The notes: generated by a model not told the origin, from the letters alone. A DNA stretch of 64,000 bases from Croceibacterium xixiisoli (GCF_009827305.1 NZ_WTYJ01000005.1:79641-143640), one strand, 5' to 3'. Positions 43,438 to 55,001 are shown, counted from the first letter of the stretch. Numbers and translations are program-made.

Positions 43438-44700
43438 ATGACGCAGCCTTTGCCCCGCATCCTTTCGCTCGACATCATTCGCGGGATCGCGGTGATGGGC
43501 ATCTTCTTCGCCAATGTCATCGGCATGGCGATGATCGATGCGGCCTATTTCCACCCGCCCACCTATGGCTTTTTCTCGGCGCTCGATCACATCGCCTGGG
43601 CGGTGAACTATGTGCTGGTGGACGCGCGCTTCCGCGCGCTGTTCTCGATCCTGTTCGGGGCCTCGCTGCTCCTGATCACCGATCGGGCGGAGGCACGCGA
43701 CCAACCGGCCTGGCGCGCCCATTTTCCCCGCATGGCGGTGCTGCTGCTGTTCGGGCTGGTCCATTATTACTGGCTGTGGTGGGGGGATATTCTCGCCAAT
43801 TATGCGCTGATCGGGATGGCTGCGTTCTTTCTGCGCCGCCTGCCGGTTCCCGCCATGCTGATGGGCGCAGTGCTGGCCCTGCTGGTGCAGCATGGCCCCC
43901 TGATGGCCGGCCATGCCCAGCAATTGCCCCGCTATGAAGCCATGCGCGCGCCCGATGCCACCCCGGCGGATCGCGCCACCTATGACGCCATGATCGCCCG
44001 CGCCAGCGAATCGGCGGCCAGTATTGCCGCGGACAAGGCAGCGCATGAAAACCCGCTGACCCATGCGCGGGAAATGACCCTGCCGGAAAACCGCTGGCAG
44101 CCGTTCAAGTCGGTCACCGACTATGGTTTCGAAACGCTCGGGCTGATGCTGCTGGGGATGGCAGCCTTTCGCTCCGGCCTGCTTACCGGCAGCTGGCCCC
44201 GCCACCATTACGCCGTGCTTGGATTGGTCGTCACCTTGCCCTCGCTCGCGATCTTCGCGTTCGGCACATTTACGATCCATGCCTCCGGCTATGATCGAAT
44301 GGCGTTCTATTGGTGGGATTATGTCTGGCTGCCGATGTTACAACCCATCTGCGCAATGGGCTATATCGGTTTGATCCTGTGGCTTTTTCATGGCCACGAA
44401 GCCAGCGCCACCGGCCTCCGGATCGCCGCGGTGGGCCGGATGGCCTTCACCAACTATCTCGGCGCCACGCTCATCGGCACATTGCTGTTTTCGGGCTTTG
44501 CCGGCGGACTTTATGGGCAGTTGTCGCGCGGGCAGACCTGGCTGATCGCCTTCCCCGTTTGCGCGCTCATGCTGGCGTGGTCGCAGCCCTGGCTGGCCCG
44601 TTTCCGCTATGGTCCGCTCGAATGGGTCTGGCGCAGTCTGGCCCAGGGACGGTGGGAAGCCAATCGCCGCCCACCGGCACCTTCAGCAAAGCCAGGCTGA
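43438..44700 (+). CDS. DUF418 family membrane protein
   Basis: A 420-residue protein with about nine membrane segments (LSLDIIRGIAVMGIFFANVIG at the start; CAMGYIGLILWLFHG). The first segment and RFRALFSILFGAS match the DUF418/heparan N-acetyltransferase-like families. Function unknown. It follows purL by 84 bases with the nested hairpin between. Confidence 0.88.
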   Translation: MTQPLPRILSLDIIRGIAVMGIFFANVIGMAMIDAAYFHPPTYGFFSALDHIAWAVNYVLVDARFRALFSILFGASLLLITDRAEARDQPAWRAHFPRMAVLLLFGLVHYYWLWWGDILANYALIGMAAFFLRRLPVPAMLMGAVLALLVQHGPLMAGHAQQLPRYEAMRAPDATPADRATYDAMIARASESAASIAADKAAHENPLTHAREMTLPENRWQPFKSVTDYGFETLGLMLLGMAAFRSGLLTGSWPRHHYAVLGLVVTLPSLAIFAFGTFTIHASGYDRMAFYWWDYVWLPMLQPICAMGYIGLILWLFHGHEASATGLRIAAVGRMAFTNYLGATLIGTLLFSGFAGGLYGQLSRGQTWLIAFPVCALMLAWSQPWLARFRYGPLEWVWRSLAQGRWEANRRPPAPSAKPG

Positions 44701-44702
44701 CT

Positions 44703-45587
44703 TCAGCCGGCGACCCATTCGCTTTCGGGAATGCCCAGCAGCCGCAACACGGCGGTCAGGTCGCCTCTGTCCACCCAGCCATTGGCAGCGTCGCGCGCCT
44801 TGGGCTTGGCGTGATAGGCAATGCCGTAATCGGCCGCCTGCAGCATCGGGATGTCATTGGCGCCATCGCCGCTGGCCAGGCTGACGGCATTGTCACCCAG
44901 CAGCGCCAGCTCTTCGCGCAGAATCCGTTCCTTGACCGATGAATCGGTGATCGCGCCGATCAGCTGCCCGGTCAGCCTGCCTTGCGAAACGCCCAGGCGA
45001 TTGCCCACCACCCGCTCGAAGCCCAGCATCTCTGCCACGGGATCGGCAAAATGGTGGAACCCACCGGTAACCAGCACGGTGCGGCAGCCCCGGTGACGCA
45101 AAGTCGCGACCAGCACGCGCGCACCGGCCATCGGCTGAATGCGCTCTGCCAGGCACTGGCCAATGGCGGTTTCCGGCAGATCGGCCAGCAGGCCGACCCG
45201 TTCCCGCAGGGCAGTCTCGAAATCCAGCTCGCCCTGCATGGCCCGTTCGGTAATGTCAGCGATGCGATCCTTCAGCCCGGCAAAATCGCCCAGCTCATCG
45301 ATGCATTCCTGCCCGATCATGGTGGAATCCATGTCGGATACGAACAGGTCGGGAATGCTGAACGGCGCGGACGAAATGATCGCGTCGCTCGGCGCGAAAT
45401 GCGCGTCGATCACCTGGCGCAGCACCACAGCATCATCGCCCGGCAGCATCAATTGCAGGACATCGGAACATGAATCGAGCATCTGCGCCCCTGCCAGCGG
45501 CAGGCCGGCGGCCTTCAGCGCATCGGCTGCGGCGTCGAGACGCGTTTCCAGAGTGGCGGGGTCTGCTATCAGCCGTGCGATGAGCAA
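44703..45587 (-). CDS. serB: Phosphoserine phosphatase
   Basis: A 294-residue SerB giving serine from phosphoserine. HAD motifs: [13 protein letters not shown] (motif I), [14 protein letters not shown] (motif II Thr), and [11 protein letters not shown] (motifs III/IV). An N-terminal ACT-like region precedes it. The start is TTG at 45587 with AGGAGA at correct spacing; it overlaps the divergent miaA start by 8 bases. Confidence 0.92.
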   Translation of the reverse strand: MLIARLIADPATLETRLDAAADALKAAGLPLAGAQMLDSCSDVLQLMLPGDDAVVLRQVIDAHFAPSDAIISSAPFSIPDLFVSDMDSTMIGQECIDELGDFAGLKDRIADITERAMQGELDFETALRERVGLLADLPETAIGQCLAERIQPMAGARVLVATLRHRGCRTVLVTGGFHHFADPVAEMLGFERVVGNRLGVSQGRLTGQLIGAITDSSVKERILREELALLGDNAVSLASGDGANDIPMLQAADYGIAYHAKPKARDAANGWVDRGDLTAVLRLLGIPESEWVAG

Positions 45588-46539
45588 CGGGCAATCTCCT
45601 GATCAAAATGCGGTGGCGCTCATCGCAGGGCCAACCGCCAGCGGCAAGAGCGATCTCGCCATTACCCTGGCCCATGCGATTCGCCGCCATGGGCGCGATG
45701 CCGCGATCATCAATGCGGACAGCGCGCAGGTTTATGCCGATCTCCAGGTGCTGAGCGCCCGGCCCGATCCGGCCGAAATGGGCCAGGTCGAACACCGCCT
45801 GTTCGGGACCTGGGATGGGGCGACGGCCTGTTCGGCGGCCGACTGGGCCGCCGCCGCCGCCACGGAAATCGCCCGCGCCCATGCCGCCGGCATCATTCCC
45901 ATCCTGGTCGGGGGAACGGGGCTCTATATGCGCACCCTGCTGGACGGGATCGCCCCCGTCCCGGCGATCGATCCGCAGGTCCGCGATGACGTTCGCGCCA
46001 TGCCGCTCGCGGATGCCTATCTTGCGCTGCAGTCGGCCGATCCGGATCGGGCCGCGCTGCTCAATCCGGCGGACAGCACCCGGATCGCCCGCGCGCTGGA
46101 GGTGGTCCGATCCACCGGACACCCGCTGGCGCATTGGCAGGCGCGCAAGGAAGGCGGAATCGGCGATTCGATCCATCTCGCCCCGGCGATCCTGCTGCCT
46201 GATCGTGACTGGCTTTATGCGCGTTGCGACCTGCGTTTTTCGCACATGATCGAACGCGGCGCCGTGGCGGAGGTCGAACGATTGCTGGCACGACAGCTGT
46301 CGCCGGATCTGCCGGTCATGCGCGCGATCGGGGTGCCGGAAATTGCCGGCTGGCTGGGCGGAGAGCTGACCCGGGAACAGGCGATCGAGGCCGGGCAACA
46401 GGCCACGCGCAATTATGCCAAGCGCCAATATACCTGGTTCCGGCGCCAGCCCCCGCCCGAATGGCCCAGGGACGCGCTTTATAATGACAATCCAGAGGCG
46501 ATTATTGAAATATTATTTCGCAATCTTGGGTTGACATGA
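45580..46539 (+). CDS. miaA: tRNA dimethylallyltransferase
   Basis: A 319-residue MiaA that prenylates A37 of UNN-reading tRNAs. P-loop [37 protein letters not shown], and ARCDLRF near the C-terminus. ATG 45580 gives a normal-length N-terminus but has no clear ribosome binding site; GTG at 45613 is an alternative. Its last codons (ATT ATT ... ATA TTA) are unusually AT-rich because they overlap the ilv promoter. Confidence 0.95.
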   Translation: MSNGQSPDQNAVALIAGPTASGKSDLAITLAHAIRRHGRDAAIINADSAQVYADLQVLSARPDPAEMGQVEHRLFGTWDGATACSAADWAAAAATEIARAHAAGIIPILVGGTGLYMRTLLDGIAPVPAIDPQVRDDVRAMPLADAYLALQSADPDRAALLNPADSTRIARALEVVRSTGHPLAHWQARKEGGIGDSIHLAPAILLPDRDWLYARCDLRFSHMIERGAVAEVERLLARQLSPDLPVMRAIGVPEIAGWLGGELTREQAIEAGQQATRNYAKRQYTWFRRQPPPEWPRDALYNDNPEAIIEILFRNLGLT

Positions 46540-46559
46540 CATTTCATGTCGCCTAGCAG
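46531..46559 (+). promoter_or_regulatory. Promoter of ilvB, overlapping end of miaA
   Basis: TTGACA at 46531-46536, 17 bases, TAGCAG at 46554-46559: a strong -35 with good spacing. The -35 begins in the last codons of miaA and includes part of its stop. The preceding 40 bp are AT-rich like an UP element. Confidence 0.7.
46533..46550. promoter_or_regulatory. Inverted repeat over the ilvB promoter
   Basis: GACATGA-CATT-TCATGTC, perfect 7-bp arms, lies over the -35 and spacer. It is placed as a repressor site would be; binding protein unknown. Confidence 0.5.
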
Positions 46560-46601
46560 GCGGGTTCCAAGAGGAAGTCCTTCCTCAGCGAGTTGGAGAG
46601 G

Positions 46602-46642
46602 AGCGGCCCGGCGCGACACAATCGTGCCGGGTCCGCTTTTTT
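46602..46642 (+). terminator. Terminator/attenuator in the ilvB leader
   Basis: AGCGGCCCGGC and its complement (one bulged T) form a long stem from 46602 to 46637, followed by T6, 17 bases before the ilvB start. A smaller hairpin GAGGAAG/CTTCCTC precedes it (46571-46586). It sits after the promoter at 46531, so it may act as an attenuator; if the promoter is not used, it simply terminates miaA. Confidence 0.85.
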
Positions 46643-46658
46643 CAGAAAGAGGTGAGCC

Positions 46659-48401
46659 GTGTCCAATGAACGCAGCGGTGCTGCGATACTGGTTGAAAGC
46701 CTGGTCCGTCAGGGTGTCGAATATGTTTTCGGCTATCCGGGCGGCGCCGTTCTGCCGATCTACGACGAATTGTTTTCCGACAATCGCGTCCGCCATATCC
46801 TTGTCCGTCATGAAGCAGGCGCTGCCCATGCTGCGGAAGGTTATGCCCGTTCCACCGGCAAGCCCGGCGTGGTGCTCGTCACCTCCGGCCCCGGGGCGAC
46901 CAATGCCATCACCGGCATTGCCGACGCCTATATGGATTCGATCCCGCTGGTCGTCATCACCGGCCAGGTGGGCACAAATCTGATCGGCACCGATGCCTTC
47001 CAGGAAGCGGACACCGTCGGCCTGACCCGGCATTGCACGAAGCACAACTATCTGGTCCGCGATCCCGATCAGTTGGCGGTGACGATCGAAGAAGCCTTCG
47101 AAATCGCCACCACCGGCCGCCCCGGCCCGGTCGTGATCGACATTCCCAAGAATGTTCAGGTCGCCACGGCCACGATGCTCGACACGCCGGTCCAGCGCCC
47201 CAAGCGCTACAATCCGCGCACCACGGCTTCCAGTGACGAAATCGATCGCGCCATCGCCTTGCTGGCTGCCGCCGAACGGCCGCTCTTCTATACCGGCGGC
47301 GGAATCATCAATTCCGGCCCGCGCGCCACCGAACTGCTGCGCCGCCTGCAGGCGCTGACCGGCGCGCCCGTCACCTCGACCCTGATGGGTCTGGGCGCCT
47401 TCCCGGCCGATCATCCCGATTGGCTCGGCATGCCGGGCATGCATGGCACCTATGAAGCCAATCTGGCGATGAACCAGGCGGATGTGATGGTGAACATCGG
47501 CGCCCGTTTCGACGATCGCGTCACGGGCCGGCTGGATGCCTTCTCCCCGGGTTCGACCAAGATCCACATCGATATCGATCGCGCCAGCATCAACAAGATC
47601 GTGCCGGTGGATCTGGGCATCGTCGGCGATTGCGCCGTCGTGCTCGAACAGCTGATCGAAGCCTGGGGTGATCGCAAGCCGCAGGATCTGACCGAATGGC
47701 GCGCCCGCATTGCCGGCTGGCGTGCGCGGGACAGCCTTGCCTTCCCGCAGTCGCAGGATGTGATCATGCCGCAGCATGCCATCCAGCGCCTGTTCGAACT
47801 CACCCGCGATCACGATCCGGTCATCACGACCGAGGTCGGCCAGCATCAGATGTGGGCCGCGCAGTATTTCGGCTTCCACGGTCCCAACAAATGGCTGACC
47901 AGCGGTGGCCTGGGCACCATGGGTTATGGCCTGCCCGCCGCCATCGGCGCGCAGCTCGGCAATCCGGACACGCTGGTGATCGACATTGCCGGTGAAGCCT
48001 CGATCCAGATGAACATCCAGGAAATGGGCACCGCCACCCAGTTCCGCCTGCCGGTCAAGGTGTTCATCCTCAACAATGAATATATGGGCATGGTCCGCCA
48101 GTGGCAGGAACTGACCTATGAAAGCCGCTATTCGAATTCCTATTCGGACAGCCTGCCCGATTTCGTGAACCTGGCAGAGGCTTACGGCTGGAAGGGTATC
48201 CGGATCGAAAGCATGGATCAGCTGGATGACGGCATCCGCGCGATGATCGAACATGACGGGCCCGTGATGGTCGATTGCCGCGTGTCGAAGGATGCCAATT
48301 GCTTCCCGATGATCCCCAGCGGAGCCGCGCATACCGAAATGCTGCTCTATGGCGATCAGGTCGCCGGCACCATGGAAGACGAAGCGAAGGCACTGGTCTG
48401 A
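46659..48401 (+). CDS. ilvB: Acetolactate synthase, large (catalytic) subunit
   Basis: A 580-residue ThDP enzyme making acetolactate and acetohydroxybutyrate, first common step of Ile, Val and Leu synthesis. [15 protein letters not shown], the active-site Glu in [16 protein letters not shown], and the ThDP site [14 protein letters not shown]...[16 protein letters not shown] (variant GEAS rather than GDGS). GTG start has AGAGGTG upstream. ilvN follows. Confidence 0.97.
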   Translation: MSNERSGAAILVESLVRQGVEYVFGYPGGAVLPIYDELFSDNRVRHILVRHEAGAAHAAEGYARSTGKPGVVLVTSGPGATNAITGIADAYMDSIPLVVITGQVGTNLIGTDAFQEADTVGLTRHCTKHNYLVRDPDQLAVTIEEAFEIATTGRPGPVVIDIPKNVQVATATMLDTPVQRPKRYNPRTTASSDEIDRAIALLAAAERPLFYTGGGIINSGPRATELLRRLQALTGAPVTSTLMGLGAFPADHPDWLGMPGMHGTYEANLAMNQADVMVNIGARFDDRVTGRLDAFSPGSTKIHIDIDRASINKIVPVDLGIVGDCAVVLEQLIEAWGDRKPQDLTEWRARIAGWRARDSLAFPQSQDVIMPQHAIQRLFELTRDHDPVITTEVGQHQMWAAQYFGFHGPNKWLTSGGLGTMGYGLPAAIGAQLGNPDTLVIDIAGEASIQMNIQEMGTATQFRLPVKVFILNNEYMGMVRQWQELTYESRYSNSYSDSLPDFVNLAEAYGWKGIRIESMDQLDDGIRAMIEHDGPVMVDCRVSKDANCFPMIPSGAAHTEMLLYGDQVAGTMEDEAKALV

Positions 48402-48444
48402 TGGCGCATTCCACAACAACCGCAATTCTTGGCAGGAGGGCGTG

Positions 48445-50182
<1,738 letters not shown>

Positions 50183-50253
50183 TAGCCGGGTTGCGGTTCC
50201 CACCTGCAAGGGAGGAACCGTAACCTCTATCACCGGGCTGAGCCCCGGAAATG

Positions 50254-50288
50254 CGCGCTCGCCCGGTCGGGCGGGCGCGTTTTCTTTT
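50254..50288 (+). terminator. Terminator after ilvC
   Basis: CGCGCTCGCCCG and CGGGCGGGCGCG form a 12-bp stem (one T·G pair) followed by TTTTCTTTT. Confidence 0.95.
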
Positions 50289-50423
50289 GGCTGTCCCGTC
50301 ACCCCACGCGGCGGAAACAGAGCAGCCCCGAACTGGCGGAACGCTTGGTTATGGACTTTGTCAAAAGTGCGCGCCAAACTGGTTTTCGCCACTTACCTGC
50401 TGGACCCACTGGGAGATTCCTTG

Positions 50424-51068
50424 ATGCGTAAAACTGTTCTCGCCCTCGCCGCTGTGGCCGGGCTTTCCGCGCTTTCCGTCGGCGCGCTGAACGCTCAGAA
50501 CGCTCCGCGTCCTGGCGCCATCGACGTCAGCAAGATCGAATCCGGCGAATACACCGCAGATGCCGGCCACTCGATCGTTGGCTGGTCTGTCAGCCATCTG
50601 GGCTTCAACGATTATTTCGGCCTGTTCGGTGACGTCACCGGCAAGCTGAAGGTGGATGCCGCCAATCCCGCCGCTTCCTCGGTTGACGTCACCATTCCAG
50701 TCTCGAAGGTCACCGTGCCGAGCGCAGGCCTGAAGGATCACCTGCTGCGCGCTGGCAAGGATGGCGGCGCCCCTGACTTCTTCGGCCCGAGCCCGGCCGA
50801 TGCCCGCTTCGTTTCCACCAGCGTCACTTCGACCGGTGCCACCAGCGCCGACATTGTCGGCAATCTGACCCTGAACGGCGTGACCAAACCGGTTACCGTG
50901 AAAGCGGAACTGAGCGGCATGGGCGAAAACGGCATGAACAAGAAGAAAACCCTGGGCTTCCACGGCACGACCACGATCAAGCGGTCGGAATTCAACATCC
51001 CGTTCGGCCTTGCCTTCGGCATTGGCGACGAAGTCGATCTCAACATCACGGTCGCATTCGAAAAGTGA
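50424..51068 (+). CDS. YceI-family exported lipid-binding protein
   Basis: A 214-residue YceI-type lipocalin-like protein with a signal peptide (MRKTVLALAAVAGLSALSVGALNAQ). YTADAGHSIVGWSVSHLGF and FHGTTTIKRSEFNIPFG are family segments. It binds isoprenoid or polyprenyl lipids in the periplasm in related proteins. Start has GGGAGA upstream. Confidence 0.9.
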   Translation: MRKTVLALAAVAGLSALSVGALNAQNAPRPGAIDVSKIESGEYTADAGHSIVGWSVSHLGFNDYFGLFGDVTGKLKVDAANPAASSVDVTIPVSKVTVPSAGLKDHLLRAGKDGGAPDFFGPSPADARFVSTSVTSTGATSADIVGNLTLNGVTKPVTVKAELSGMGENGMNKKKTLGFHGTTTIKRSEFNIPFGLAFGIGDEVDLNITVAFEK

Positions 51069-51076
51069 TCTTTGGT

Positions 51077-51109
51077 GGGGGGCGGCCAGATGGCTGCCCT
51101 CCCCTTTTT
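51077..51109 (+). terminator. Terminator after yceI
   Basis: GGGGGGCGGCC / GGCTGCCCTCC stem with two G·T pairs and AGAT loop, then CCTTTTT. It isolates leuA from yceI. Confidence 0.85.
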
Positions 51110-51191
51110 CCGGCTGCGTCATCCTGCACGCACGGTTCCCGCCCGGTTTTGGGCTGGACTTGTTCTGCACCCAGGCGCTACAGCCAGCGCC

Positions 51192-51239
51192 ATGCAGTTT
51201 CGCGAACTCCTTTCGCTACTTCGACTTACACGCCCTTAG
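51192..51239 (+). CDS. Leucine leader peptide of leuA (LeuL-like)
   Basis: A 15-codon frame MQFRELLSLLRLTRP then TAG, with five leucines in eight positions, using CTC, CTT, CTA, CTT, CTT, none of them CTG, the common Leu codon in this window. It ends inside the first hairpin of the leader. This is the plan of a classical amino acid attenuator. There is no strong ribosome binding site. Confidence 0.75.
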   Translation: MQFRELLSLLRLTRP

Positions 51240-51290
51240 GCGTGTTCTTTGCCATGCGCCTTTCGCGCGCCGGGCAACCCGCCTAAGGGC
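51228..51290 (+). promoter_or_regulatory. leuA attenuator: competing stem-loops
   Basis: ACACGCC/GGCGTGT (51228-51245, CTTA loop) excludes the longer pairing GCCCTTAGGCG (51232-51242) with CGCCTAAGGGC (51280-51290). A third hairpin TTGCC/GGCAA spans 51249-51277. Ribosome position on the Leu codons would decide which forms. No U-tract follows the last arm, so the effect may be on transcription or on leuA translation. Confidence 0.65.
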
Positions 51291-51361
51291 AATTTCATAA
51301 CCCAGTCGAAACATTGCCCGCGCCCCTTGTCGCGCGTGGCCCAGGCGATAAGGCGTCCGCC

Positions 51362-53050
51362 ATGCCCATGCATTCTGATCCCGGCCGCAAGTACCGGCCC
51401 TTCCCCGCTGTAAACCTGCCCGACCGTGAATGGCCGGGCCGCGTGATCGCCTCGGCCCCACGCTGGCTGTCCACCGATCTGCGCGACGGCAACCAGTCGA
51501 TCATCGATCCAATGGATTCGGTGAAGAAGAACCGGTTCTTCGATCTGCTGGTCGAAATCGGCGTAAAGGAAATCGAAGTCGGCTTCCCTGCGGCCGGCCA
51601 GACCGAATTCGATTTCATCACCAGCCTGGTACGGTCCGACCGTATCCCGGAGGATGTGGTGGTGCAGGTGTTGACCCAGTCGCGCGCCGATCTGATCAGC
51701 CGTTCGTTCGAAAGCCTGGAAGGCGCGCGCAAGGCCATCGTGCATGTCTACAACGCTGTCAGCCCGGCCTGGCGCGACATCGTGTTCCGCATGAGCCGTG
51801 ACGAGGTGAAGCAAATCGCCGTCAATGGCGCCAAGCTGCTGCGCGACGAAGCCGCCAAGCGGCCCGAGACTGACTGGCATTTCGAATATTCGCCCGAAAC
51901 TTTCTCGACCGCTGAACTCGATTTCAGCCTGGAGGTTTGCGAGGCGGTGATGGACATTCTCCAGCCGACCACGGATCATCCGCTGATCCTGAACCTGCCG
52001 GCGACGGTTGAGGCGGCCACGCCCAATGTCTATGCCGACCAGATCGAATATTTCTGCCGCAACCTGCCCAATCGCGAGGCTGCGGTCATCAGCCTGCACA
52101 CCCACAATGATCGCGGCACCGGCGTTGCGGCTGCCGAACTGGGACTGATGGCAGGCGCCGACCGCGTCGAAGGCTGCCTGTTCGGCAATGGCGAACGTAC
52201 GGGCAATTGCTGCCTGGTGACGGTCGCGCTGAACATGTACACGCAGGGCATCGATCCCGGACTGGATTTCTCCGACATCGACCGGGTCATCGAAACGGTT
52301 GAATATTGCAACCAGCTGCCCGTCCATCCGCGCCATCCCTATGGCGGCGAACTGGTGTTTACCGCCTTTTCCGGCAGCCATCAGGATGCGATCAAGAAGG
52401 GTCTGGAGGCGCAGGAAGTCCGCAATGACGATCTGTGGCGCGTGCCCTATCTGCCGATCGACCCGCATGATCTGGGGCGCAATTACGAAGCGGTGATCCG
52501 GGTCAATTCGCAATCCGGCAAGGGCGGTTTCGCCTGGGTGCTGGAACAGGGTCAGGGCCTGAAGCTGCCCAAGCGGCTGCAGGCTGATTTCTCCCGCCAT
52601 GTGCAGCATCTGGCCGATGAGCTGGGCCGGGAACTGAACGCCAGCGACATCTGGAACGTGTTCCAGAAAAGCTATTACCTGAACGCCGACAACGCCACCT
52701 TCGAACTGCTCGACTATCAGGAAAGCCGGGCCAGCGATGGCACGCGCCTGTTTTCCGGCACGATCGCCGTTGGCGGCAAGAGCCAGAATGTCAGCGGCCG
52801 TGGCAAGGGGCTGGTATCTTCCGTGCTGGCGACCTTGAAGCAGACCTTCAGGCTGCAACTGGAAGTGGCCGACTATAGCGAACACGCTCTGGGCAAAGGC
52901 AGCGATGCCCGCGCTGCAGCCTATCTCGAATGCACCCTGCCCGACGGGCAGATCGTGTGGGGCGTGGGCATTGACGAAGATGTCGCCGCTGCCAGCGTCA
53001 GGGCGATTCTGAGCGCGGCCAATTCGGCCGTACCTGCCCCCGCTGCCTGA
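51362..53050 (+). CDS. leuA: 2-isopropylmalate synthase (long form)
   Basis: A 562-residue LeuA of the long class, committing 2-ketoisovalerate to leucine. The DLRDGNQS active-site motif and HTHNDRG metal-binding motif are visible, and the C-terminal region ends in the LeuA dimer/regulatory domain (ALGKGSDARAAAYLECTLPDG) for feedback. ATG 51362 follows AAGGCG; ATG 51368 is also possible. A leader peptide precedes it. Confidence 0.96.
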   Translation: MPMHSDPGRKYRPFPAVNLPDREWPGRVIASAPRWLSTDLRDGNQSIIDPMDSVKKNRFFDLLVEIGVKEIEVGFPAAGQTEFDFITSLVRSDRIPEDVVVQVLTQSRADLISRSFESLEGARKAIVHVYNAVSPAWRDIVFRMSRDEVKQIAVNGAKLLRDEAAKRPETDWHFEYSPETFSTAELDFSLEVCEAVMDILQPTTDHPLILNLPATVEAATPNVYADQIEYFCRNLPNREAAVISLHTHNDRGTGVAAAELGLMAGADRVEGCLFGNGERTGNCCLVTVALNMYTQGIDPGLDFSDIDRVIETVEYCNQLPVHPRHPYGGELVFTAFSGSHQDAIKKGLEAQEVRNDDLWRVPYLPIDPHDLGRNYEAVIRVNSQSGKGGFAWVLEQGQGLKLPKRLQADFSRHVQHLADELGRELNASDIWNVFQKSYYLNADNATFELLDYQESRASDGTRLFSGTIAVGGKSQNVSGRGKGLVSSVLATLKQTFRLQLEVADYSEHALGKGSDARAAAYLECTLPDGQIVWGVGIDEDVAAASVRAILSAANSAVPAPAA

Positions 53051-53060
53051 CAAAGCCTCG

Positions 53061-53091
53061 GGCCCCGCTGCAGTACATCTGTGGCGGGGCC
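53061..53091 (+). terminator. Hairpin after leuA
   Basis: GGCCCCGC...GCGGGGCC with inner CAG/CTG, 10 bases after the leuA stop, but no T-tract. It may be a weak terminator or a 3'-end stabiliser. Confidence 0.6.
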
Positions 53092-53151
53092 GATGGGCAA
53101 AGCTTTCCAGCGCGGCTTCCCAGCATGCCGGGGCTGGTCTAACCCGTGTGC

Positions 53152-54933
53152 ATGTCTACACGTCCTGCAGTACTCGGTGTCGAACGCTCCCTTTCCGGCA
53201 AGGCCTGGCGGTGGCGCGGCGGAAATATGGAACTCACCGGCGGCGCGATCGGGCTGGAAGACGATATCGTCACCCAGCTGCTGCTCGCCCGCGGTGTGCC
53301 GCGCGAAGATCTGGACCGCCACCGCAACCCCAGCCTGCGCGCCTTTTTGCCCGATCCGTCGATCTTTCACGACATGGATGTGGCGGCAGATCGCATCGTG
53401 GAAGCGGTGCTGTCCCGCGAAACCGTGACCATTTATGGCGATTACGATGTCGATGGGGCGACAAGTGCGGCATTGCTGGTGCGGCTGTTCCGCATGCTCG
53501 GCCATGATGCCCGCCACTACATCCCGGATCGTCTGCTGGAAGGATATGGCCCCAGCGGCGAAGCCCTGGTTCGGCTGGGCCAGGAAGGTTCCAGCCTGAT
53601 CATCACCGTGGATTGCGGTGCCATGGCCCATGATGCGCTTGGCGCAGCCCATGATGCAGGCGTGGATGTGATCGTGGTCGATCACCACAAATGCTCCCCA
53701 GAGCTTCCCAGGGCGCTGGCGCTGGTCAACCCCAATCGGTTGGACGAGAACGAGGAAGCGGCCTCACACGGCCATCTGGCGGCCGTTGGGGTGGCATTCC
53801 TGCTCGCTGTGGCGGTAGTCCGCACCTTGCGGCGACGCGGCTATTTCAAAGGCATGCAGGAACCCGATCTGCTGGCCCTGCTCGATTTGGTTGCCTTGGG
53901 AACCGTGGCCGATGTCGCGGCCATTCGCGGGCTCAACCGGGCCTTTGTCGCTCAGGGGCTCAAGGTCATGGCCCGGCGTGACAATGTCGGTCTGTCCGCC
54001 CTGATCGATGCCAGTCGTCTGAGCCGCGCGCCTAGCTGCAGCGATTGCGGCTTTGCGCTGGGTCCGCGGATCAATGCGGGTGGGCGCGTTGGTGAGGCCA
54101 CGCTCGGCGTGCGCCTTCTGACCACGCAGGACGCTCAGGAAGCGCAAACCATCTCCGCCCACCTGTCTCAGCTCAATGAAGAGCGGCGCGCCATCGAAAA
54201 GGCCGTGCAGGAGGCTGCGGAAGAACAATTGGCAGGTCAGCACAACCGTGCCCTGCATATCGTCGCCGGCCACGGCTGGCATCCGGGCGTGATCGGCATC
54301 GTTGCCGGGCGGATCAAGGAAAAGACCGGCAAACCTGCCATAGTGATCGCCCTCGATCAGGAAAGCGGTCAGGGCAAGGGATCGGGCCGCTCCATCGCCG
54401 GGGTCGATCTGGGTGCAGCAATCATCGCCGCGCGGGAGGCTGGCTATCTGGTTGCCGGGGGTGGCCATGCGATGGCTGCAGGCCTGACCCTTGAGGAAGC
54501 CCAACTGACCGCCCTGAGCGACTGGCTGGAAGAACGGCTGGCGCCGATGGTTGCCCGTGCGACTGCCGAACAGGCATCCCTGCTGGATATTGCCGTGGCG
54601 CCACGGGGGCTGACCCCCAAGCTGGTGGAAACACTCGATGCGGCCGGCCCCTTTGGCATGGGCTGGCCCGGCCCTCGTGTTGCCGTGGGCCCGGTGCGAA
54701 TCGTCAAGGTCGATGTGGTGGGCAGCGATCATGTCCGCCTGATCGTCAGCGGGGATGATGGCGGCAGTTTCAAGGCGATCGGGTTCCGCATGGCTGAAAG
54801 CGATCTGGGCCAGGCTTTGCTGCACGGCGGACGCGGGCGGAAGCTGTGGCTGGCGGGCCGTGCGAAGATCGATGACTGGGGCAGCAGACCCCAGGCGGAG
54901 TTGCAACTGGACGATGCAGCATGGGCGGATTGA
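53152..54933 (+). CDS. recJ: Single-stranded-DNA-specific exonuclease RecJ
   Basis: A 593-residue RecJ, 5'-3' exonuclease of recombination and mismatch repair. DHH motifs: TIYGDYDVDGATSAAL (motif I) and VVDHHKCS (motif III); DHHA1 GGGHAMAAG; and an OB-like C-terminal domain. Start ATG 53152 is favoured over GTG 53146; neither has a ribosome binding site of note. Confidence 0.96.
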   Translation: MSTRPAVLGVERSLSGKAWRWRGGNMELTGGAIGLEDDIVTQLLLARGVPREDLDRHRNPSLRAFLPDPSIFHDMDVAADRIVEAVLSRETVTIYGDYDVDGATSAALLVRLFRMLGHDARHYIPDRLLEGYGPSGEALVRLGQEGSSLIITVDCGAMAHDALGAAHDAGVDVIVVDHHKCSPELPRALALVNPNRLDENEEAASHGHLAAVGVAFLLAVAVVRTLRRRGYFKGMQEPDLLALLDLVALGTVADVAAIRGLNRAFVAQGLKVMARRDNVGLSALIDASRLSRAPSCSDCGFALGPRINAGGRVGEATLGVRLLTTQDAQEAQTISAHLSQLNEERRAIEKAVQEAAEEQLAGQHNRALHIVAGHGWHPGVIGIVAGRIKEKTGKPAIVIALDQESGQGKGSGRSIAGVDLGAAIIAAREAGYLVAGGGHAMAAGLTLEEAQLTALSDWLEERLAPMVARATAEQASLLDIAVAPRGLTPKLVETLDAAGPFGMGWPGPRVAVGPVRIVKVDVVGSDHVRLIVSGDDGGSFKAIGFRMAESDLGQALLHGGRGRKLWLAGRAKIDDWGSRPQAELQLDDAAWAD

Positions 54934-54952
54934 ACAAAGCTGAAAGAAGGGG

Positions 54953-54981
54953 TTGACCGTTCAGATTCTCCCGCCTAATTG
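54953..54981 (+). promoter_or_regulatory. tRNA-Glu promoter
   Basis: TTGACC, 17 bases, TAATTG, ending about 21 bases before the first tRNA, the normal arrangement for a stable RNA promoter. Confidence 0.75.
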
Positions 54982-55001
54982 CGCGCCTCGCACTGCTGAA
55001 C

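Noticed and set aside
41191..44280. 1029-codon open frame antisense to purL and the DUF418 gene
   Set aside because: Mirror of G+C-rich coding sequence; purL on the plus strand has clear motifs, and the antisense product is His/Gly/Arg-rich with no family features.
46560..46602. Branched-chain leader peptide for an ilvB attenuator
   Set aside because: All forward frames lack runs of Ile, Leu or Val; the only open frame is Arg/Ser/Pro-rich.
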